Part shown: piece after piece, positions 59,832 to 64,000 of the stretch
Position numbering within the stretch: position 1 is the stretch's first letter
How the letters are laid out: each line of letters starts with the position of its first letter
NCBI RefSeq assembly: GCF_016597785.1
Contig: NZ_JAENJG010000001.1
Span: forward strand, 1,612,001 to 1,676,000
Source: Leucobacter sp. L43
GTDB taxonomy: Bacteria; Actinomycetota; Actinomycetes; Actinomycetales; Microbacteriaceae
Reading direction: 5' to 3'
Length of the DNA: 64,000 nucleotides
The notes under the pieces: model-generated
Told to the model about the DNA's origin: nothing
The model's database searches: none
The model's input: only the letters and a program-made list of their open reading frames with translations
Translations under genes and position numbers: made by a program

Positions 59832-60460
59832 GATGGGTCCTTCTGCGCGGTGCGAGTGAGTGGTGCCGGTGCGATCCCGGTGATGCCCTGCGCCACGGGC
59901 GCCGCTCGGCCGACGATCGGCGGAAGCGTCTTCTCGAATGCGTGGATGCCGATCGTCGCTGCGTCGAGCGCCTGGTCGAAGAGCGGTGTGTACCCGGCCC
60001 TGAGGTAGAGCGCGACCGCCTCGGGCTGGCGCGGCCCCGTCGTGAGCGTGACCCGCTGATAGCCGAGGCGACCCGCCTCCTGCTCGAGCGCGCTCAGCAC
60101 GCGCCGCGCGAGCCCGCGCCCGCGGAGGTCCGTACGGGTCCACACGCGCTTGAACTCCGCCGTGCGCTCGTCGTATCGCATGCACGCACCGCCGGAGACG
60201 GGCTCGCCATCCAGCAGCAGCACGATGAACGCACCGTTCGGGGCCGCGAAGGCGTCGAGCGGGTACCGATTCATCTCGACCGCCGCAGGCTCGCCGAACA
60301 CCTCGACGCCGTACCGCGCGTCGTACTCGCGCTCCAGGTCGGCGAGCAGCGGCTGGGCGAGCGGATCCGACGGGTGCACGATGCGCACTTCGAATGCCTC
60401 GCGATCCGCCGTCGCGCCCCCAGCCGCCGAGGTCGCGAGCGACGGAGGAGCCGCGGTCAC
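59828..60460 (-). CDS. GNAT N-acetyltransferase of the sulfur-type operon
   Basis: Acetyltransferase of 210 residues. The acetyl-CoA loop RGRGLARRVLSALEQEAGRL lies near residue 110, then TLTTGPRQPEAVALYLRAGY near 140. It overlaps both neighbours by 4 bp, the permease and the first monooxygenase. In Bacillus yxe/ytm operons a GNAT (YxeL/YtmI) acetylates S-modified cysteines before a flavin monooxygenase cleaves them; the same gene company here suggests an analogous role, which is inference. Confidence 0.85.
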   Translation of the reverse strand: MTAAPPSLATSAAGGATADREAFEVRIVHPSDPLAQPLLADLEREYDARYGVEVFGEPAAVEMNRYPLDAFAAPNGAFIVLLLDGEPVSGGACMRYDERTAEFKRVWTRTDLRGRGLARRVLSALEQEAGRLGYQRVTLTTGPRQPEAVALYLRAGYTPLFDQALDAATIGIHAFEKTLPPIVGRAAPVAQGITGIAPAPLTRTAQKDPS

Positions 60461-61848
60461 GCCGCGACCTCGTCCCGGCGCACCGGTGCCGCCGCCGCGG
60501 GAGGCTGCGGCAACCCGAGCGTGCGCCGCAGGGTGACGGGCGCACCGGTCTCGGCGTCGGTCTCGTACCGGTCGCGGAACACGCCGCGCTCCTGCAGCAC
60601 GGGCACGACTCGGTCGACGAACGGGTCGAGGCCGCCCGGAGTCAGGTGCGGCACGAGCACGAACCCGTCGGATGCGCGCCCCTGCACGTAGCGGTCGATC
60701 TCCGCCGCGATCGTCTCGGGCGAACCGACGAAGGTGTGAGACGCTGTCTCGGCGGCGACCAGCTGTCGGAGCGTCAGCCCCTCGGTCGCCGCCCGATCCC
60801 GCAGGGCCGCGGCGCGCGCGACGCGATCCTCGACTCTCGTGGAGACCTGACCGAGGCGCTGATCGCCCTCCGCGGGTTCGACCGACGGAAGCGGTCCGTC
60901 CGGGTCGAGCCCGGGGAGCTCTCGACCCCAGATCGCCTCGATCCAGGCGACCGCGGTCTGCGGAGACGTCTGCGCGAAGCCGATCTCCCGAGAGATCTCC
61001 CGAGCGTCGGCATCGCTGTCGCCGATCGCGAACGTCGCCGCGGGCAGAATCAGCAGCGAGTCCTCCGTGCGCCCCGACGCCGGCAGTCGACCCTTCACAT
61101 CGCGGTAGAACGCCTGACCCTCGTCGAACCCGGTGTGCCGGGAGAAGATGATCTCGGCGTTGGCCGCCGCGAAGTCACGGCCGGCCGGGGAGTCTCCGGC
61201 CTGCACGATCACGGGGAAGCCCTGCGGGCTCCGCGGCACGGTGCTCGTCGCGGAGACGTCGAACTGCTGGCCGCGGTGGGCGACCTCGTGCACGCGGTGC
61301 GGGTCGACGAAGCGCCCCGCCGCTCGGTCGGCGAGCACGGCGCCCGGCTCCCACGACTCCCACAGGCGCTTGGCGAGTGCGACGAACTCCTCAGCTCGGG
61401 TGTAGCGCTCGTCGTACGGGAGATACCCGCCGCGGCGGAAGTTCGCCCCGTGGAAGGCGTCGGACGAGGTGACGACGTTCCATCCGACCCTGCCGCCGGA
61501 GAGATGGTCGATGGTGGCGAGCTGCCGCGCGAGCTCATAGGGCTCGTTGAACGTGCTGGAGAGGGTGCCGACGACCCCGATGCTCCGCGTCACCGATGCC
61601 ATCGCGGCCAGGATCGCGAGGGTCGCGGGTCTGCCGGCGACATCGAGATCGTGGATCTCGCCGCCGTGCTCGCGCAGGCGGAGCCCTTCGGCCAGGAAGA
61701 CGTAGTCGAACAGCCCGCGCTCCGCCGTCTGCGCGAAATGCTGGAACGAGGCGAAGTCGATCTGGCTGCCGGAGGCGGGGTCGCTCCACACCGTCGTGCT
61801 GTTGACGCCGGGAAAATGGGCGACGAGTCGTGCCTGTCGTGCGCTCAT
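60457..61848 (-). CDS. LLM-class flavin monooxygenase, NtaA/SnaA/DszA type
   Basis: FMNH2-dependent monooxygenase of the luciferase-like superfamily, 463 residues. SDPASGSQIDFASFQHFAQT near residue 22 and LFDYVFLAEGLRLREHGG near 45 begin the TIM barrel. IDHLSGGRVGWNVVTSSDAF near 118 is the NtaA/DszA signature, RFVDPHRVHEVAHRGQQFDV near 185 the insertion, and PVIVQAGDSPAGRDFAAANA near 222 the FMN-phosphate site. It needs reduced flavin from a partner such as the FMN reductase at 63415. ATG 61848 lies in an ATGA overlap with the next LLM gene. Confidence 0.9.
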   Translation of the reverse strand: MSARQARLVAHFPGVNSTTVWSDPASGSQIDFASFQHFAQTAERGLFDYVFLAEGLRLREHGGEIHDLDVAGRPATLAILAAMASVTRSIGVVGTLSSTFNEPYELARQLATIDHLSGGRVGWNVVTSSDAFHGANFRRGGYLPYDERYTRAEEFVALAKRLWESWEPGAVLADRAAGRFVDPHRVHEVAHRGQQFDVSATSTVPRSPQGFPVIVQAGDSPAGRDFAAANAEIIFSRHTGFDEGQAFYRDVKGRLPASGRTEDSLLILPAATFAIGDSDADAREISREIGFAQTSPQTAVAWIEAIWGRELPGLDPDGPLPSVEPAEGDQRLGQVSTRVEDRVARAAALRDRAATEGLTLRQLVAAETASHTFVGSPETIAAEIDRYVQGRASDGFVLVPHLTPGGLDPFVDRVVPVLQERGVFRDRYETDAETGAPVTLRRTLGLPQPPAAAAPVRRDEVAA

Positions 61849-63131
61849 GCTGCGACCTCCTGTGCGGTGCGCTCTCGTTCGTATCGGTTCGGGGCGGGGG
61901 CGAGCCCGAATCGCTCGCGGAGGGAGACCGTCTCCTGCGTCTCCGGGCTCGCGAGTCCCCGCGCCCGCAGGAGCGGCAGCAGTTCTGCGGCGATGAGCTG
62001 CAGGTCGAGCGGCAGTGCTGCGGGTCGGAGGCGCACTCCGTCGATGCCTGCGGCGCGCCATCGGGCGATGGTCTCGGCGATGTGCGTCGGGGGGCCGCTC
62101 TCGATGCGCGCGTCGCTCCTGAACGGGGCTCCGGCGAGATCGTCGAGACGTGCGATGCGATGCGCGCCCGGTTCAGCAGGGGTGTCGAGCGCCACGACGA
62201 GGTCTGCGACGACGCGCAGCGGCGGCAACCCGAGCGTCGCACGATCGACCGCCGCTTCGGCCGCGCGCACCTCGGCGACGATCTCGGCGACGTCCGTGCC
62301 GGACGATGCGCCCGCCGGGCGTGCGTCGTGCTCGGGTGTGACGAATACGACATCGGCCGCCCGCGCTGCGAGCTCGTACACCGGCGTGGCGTGCGCCAGC
62401 AGCGTGACCACGATCTGACCCTGCGGCGAGCGCGGCACGATCGAAGGGCCGACGACCGAGAACTCCTCGCCGACGAAGTTGATGCGGTGCACGCGGTCGC
62501 GGTCCAGGTACCGGCCCGTCGATGCGTCGCGGATGACCGCGTCGGCCTCCCAGCTGTCCCAGAGCCGCCGCGCGACCTCCGCGGCATCGGCCGCACCGGA
62601 CACGAGCTCTGCCAGCCCGGCGTCCCGCTCTCCGGCGAGGATCGCTGCGGTGTCGACGCGGGGCGCTGGCCTGCGTCCGAAGGCTGCAGCCGATTCCGGG
62701 TCGGCTGAGATGCGCAGTTGCCACCCGGCGCGGCCCGCCGAGATGTGGTCGAGCGTTTGCAGCGCAGTCGCAACGTGGAACGGTTCGGTGTGCGTCGTGG
62801 TCACCGTCGGGATGAGCCCGATCCGGTGCGTGCGCGGTGCGATCCAGCTCGCCGTGAGCAGCGCGTCGAGACGCCCCTGGACGACGGTGGGATCGACGTG
62901 CGCCGGGGATCCGGTCGCCGGCTGCACCCGCAGCTCGTCTGCGAACGTGACGTAGTCGGCTCCGGCGGCTTCGGCGATGCCGACCAGCTGCTCCCAGTAG
63001 GCGGCGGAGAAGAGCTCGTCGGGTCGCGCGCTGCCGTCGCGCCAGGCGGCGGGGTGCCAACCGGCGCCGTCGAGCGCGATGCCGACGGTGAAGGGTGCCC
63101 CAGTTTGATTGGGTTCGGTTATGGAAGACAT
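61845..63131 (-). CDS. LLM-class flavin-dependent oxidoreductase
   Basis: Second luciferase-like enzyme, 428 residues, and first gene of the eight-gene leftward operon. FTVGIALDGAGWHPAAWRDG starts the barrel at residue 14. LQTLDHISAGRAGWQLRISA near 140 and RRLWDSWEADAVIRDASTGR near 190 match the NtaA/YxeK group, but sequence identity to the neighbour is low. IVVTLLAHATPVYELAARAA near 235 is the phosphate site. The ATG at 63131 follows a TAAGTT box by 6 nt, so translation is probably leaderless. Confidence 0.88.
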   Translation of the reverse strand: MSSITEPNQTGAPFTVGIALDGAGWHPAAWRDGSARPDELFSAAYWEQLVGIAEAAGADYVTFADELRVQPATGSPAHVDPTVVQGRLDALLTASWIAPRTHRIGLIPTVTTTHTEPFHVATALQTLDHISAGRAGWQLRISADPESAAAFGRRPAPRVDTAAILAGERDAGLAELVSGAADAAEVARRLWDSWEADAVIRDASTGRYLDRDRVHRINFVGEEFSVVGPSIVPRSPQGQIVVTLLAHATPVYELAARAADVVFVTPEHDARPAGASSGTDVAEIVAEVRAAEAAVDRATLGLPPLRVVADLVVALDTPAEPGAHRIARLDDLAGAPFRSDARIESGPPTHIAETIARWRAAGIDGVRLRPAALPLDLQLIAAELLPLLRARGLASPETQETVSLRERFGLAPAPNRYERERTAQEVAA

Positions 63132-63137
63132 GCGGTG

Positions 63138-63143
63138 AACTTA
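63138..63143 (-). promoter_or_regulatory. -10 box of the sulfur-type operon, leaderless
   Basis: TAAGTT on the minus strand, then CACCGC, then the ATG of the LLM gene. Spacing equals that at cdd and the kinase gene. Confidence 0.5.
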
Positions 63144-63146
63144 TGG

Positions 63147-63158
63147 CGCGAAATCGCG
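63147..63158. promoter_or_regulatory. Small palindrome near the sulfur-type promoter
   Basis: CGCGA-AA-TCGCG lies between the -10 box and the expected -35 region of the operon. It could be an operator. No regulator gene is in the window next to it. Confidence 0.3.
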
Positions 63159-63254
63159 ATCGGGGAAGGAACATGACGAACGATGACCATTACGCACTGT
63201 TGCGCTGCACTCGCCGAGCGACGTGAAGACCGACCTACACTGAGCAGCAGCTCC

Positions 63255-63269
63255 CGGGATGAGATCCCG
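63255..63269 (+). other. Hairpin in the FMN reductase leader region
   Basis: CGGGAT-GAG-ATCCCG forms a perfect 6-bp stem in the 283-bp divergent gap, about 14 bp after a TACACT box (63236-63241) that may be a -10 for the rightward genes. I checked the gap for SAM or FMN riboswitch cores and saw none. Function unknown. Confidence 0.3.
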
Positions 63270-63414
63270 AGGCGACTCCGCGACATCTCACCGTGGATCA
63301 CGACCGCCCGCCCATAGCAGCGGTGGTGCCGCGCGGCCCCCGCCCGCCCCCGCCGCGCAGCCGCGCCCTCGGCACAGGCCGTTCGCGTGCCGCTGCCCTC
63401 CCGAAGGGAACGAT

Positions 63415-63936
63415 GTGTCCACCCTCTCCGTCATCGTCGGCAACCCGAAGCCGCACTCGCGCACCCGGCAACTCGCCGAAGCCCTCGCATCACGCATCGC
63501 CGCCCGCACCGGCGCCGACACCCTGCCCACCGTCGATCTGATCGATCACGCGACCGACCTCTTCGCCTGGCCCGCAGCGCGCGTCGACGCCATCAGCGCC
63601 CAGCTGCGCGCCTCCGACTACGCGATCATCGCCACACCGACCTACAAGGCCAGCTACACGGGGCTCCTGAAGGCATTCCTCGACCGCTACCCGGCGAACG
63701 CGCTCCGGGGCGTCACGGCCGTCCCGGTCTTCACCACCGCCTCCGATGAGCACGCGCTCGCCGTCGAATTCACGCTCCGCCCCCTGCTGGTGGAGCTCGG
63801 AGCGAGTGTGCCGACGCGCGGGCTCGCGTTCCCGACGCCGCACTTCGATCGCCGCGACGTGATTCTCGACGCCTGGCTGGAGTCGGACGGCCGGTGGCTG
63901 CCTTCCGCACCGGCACGATCGGAGGTCGACGCATGA
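63415..63936 (+). CDS. NADPH-dependent FMN reductase, SsuE/MsuE-like
   Basis: Flavodoxin-like reductase of 173 residues that can supply FMNH2 to the LLM monooxygenases on the other strand. VIVGNPKPHSRTRQLAEALA at residue 6 binds FMN phosphate. IATPTYKASYTGLLKAFLDR near 73 is the SsuE signature, and GVTAVPVFTTASDEHALAVE near 100 follows. I start it at GTG 63415 with GAAGGGA 5 nt upstream; the open frame upstream is Pro/Arg-rich and unlike the family. The stop overlaps the next ATG. Confidence 0.9.
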   Translation: MSTLSVIVGNPKPHSRTRQLAEALASRIAARTGADTLPTVDLIDHATDLFAWPAARVDAISAQLRASDYAIIATPTYKASYTGLLKAFLDRYPANALRGVTAVPVFTTASDEHALAVEFTLRPLLVELGASVPTRGLAFPTPHFDRRDVILDAWLESDGRWLPSAPARSEVDA

Positions 63937-64000
63937 GCTCTGCGACCACTTCCGCGCTCATCCCCGCCGCGCCCGCCTCCGCCTCACCTCCCCCCGCCGC
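63933..64000 (+). CDS. Start of an unidentified gene, cut by the window edge
   Basis: ATG 63933 overlaps the FMN reductase stop (ATGA) and follows GGAGGTC. Only 22 codons are visible, Ala/Ser/Pro-rich, with no family feature. The coupling implies a function together with the reductase. Confidence 0.6.
   Translation, partial: MSSATTSALIPAAPASASPPPA

Noticed and set aside
63159-63414. SAM, FMN or other riboswitch before the FMN reductase gene
   Set aside because: Only one short hairpin is visible; none of the conserved core sequences of these riboswitches could be found.

Overview
The window is a GC-rich, gene-dense stretch of chromosome from an actinobacterium. Long antisense reading frames under real genes, TANNNT -10 boxes placed 6-9 nt before start codons (leaderless transcripts), a NarL-type two-component pair, a fused OleBC enzyme and ATGA/GTGA gene couplings all fit a high-GC Gram-positive. 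Gene content resembles free-living Microbacteriaceae, but no rRNA or marker gene here proves the family. I saw no rRNA, tRNA, CRISPR array, transposase or phage gene.

Layout. 1-1053: the C-terminal part of a SulP anion transporter. 1085-7432: protocatechuate and 4-hydroxybenzoate catabolism. An IclR regulator and the operon pcaHGBDC read leftward and pobA reads rightward; a shared 17-bp operator-like motif lies before both pcaH and pobA. 7535-12328: a complete long-chain olefin pathway, oleA, a fused oleBC and oleD. 12416-19148: a thiamine-binding protein, a DHA2 drug exporter, cytidine deaminase, a NatAB-type ABC exporter and a two-component system whose two genes each carry an in-frame microsatellite.

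19288-48489 is a sugar island with four uptake or catabolic blocks. (a) L-rhamnose uptake and first steps: LacI regulator, rhaTPQS transporter, mutarotase rhaM and isomerase rhaI. (b) A LacI regulator at 27235 facing a six-gene leftward operon with a cupin sugar isomerase, a DUF4432 epimerase and an ABC importer; matching operators tie the two together. (c) A leftward operon with a DeoR regulator, an ABC importer, a D-2-hydroxyacid dehydrogenase and an FGGY kinase for an unidentified substrate. (d) The lower rhamnose pathway: DeoR regulator, aldolase/dehydrogenase fusion, rhamnulokinase and L-lactate dehydrogenase. Blocks a and d together convert L-rhamnose to dihydroxyacetone phosphate and pyruvate.

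48523-53629: a lower-GC gene of unknown function bracketed by two copies of a palindromic repeat, an MMPL exporter with its divergent TetR regulator, and a GNAT. 53657-64000: a probable organosulfur (or N-acetylated thio-compound) utilisation locus with two paralogous binding proteins, an ABC permease and ATPase, an N-acetyltransferase, two LLM flavin monooxygenases, an FAD/NAD(P) protein and a divergent FMN reductase.

The most striking unexplained element is a family of five intergenic palindromes, about 60-71 bp each, sharing GAGCNGGGTCACT ends. Their stems differ between copies by paired, compensating changes.
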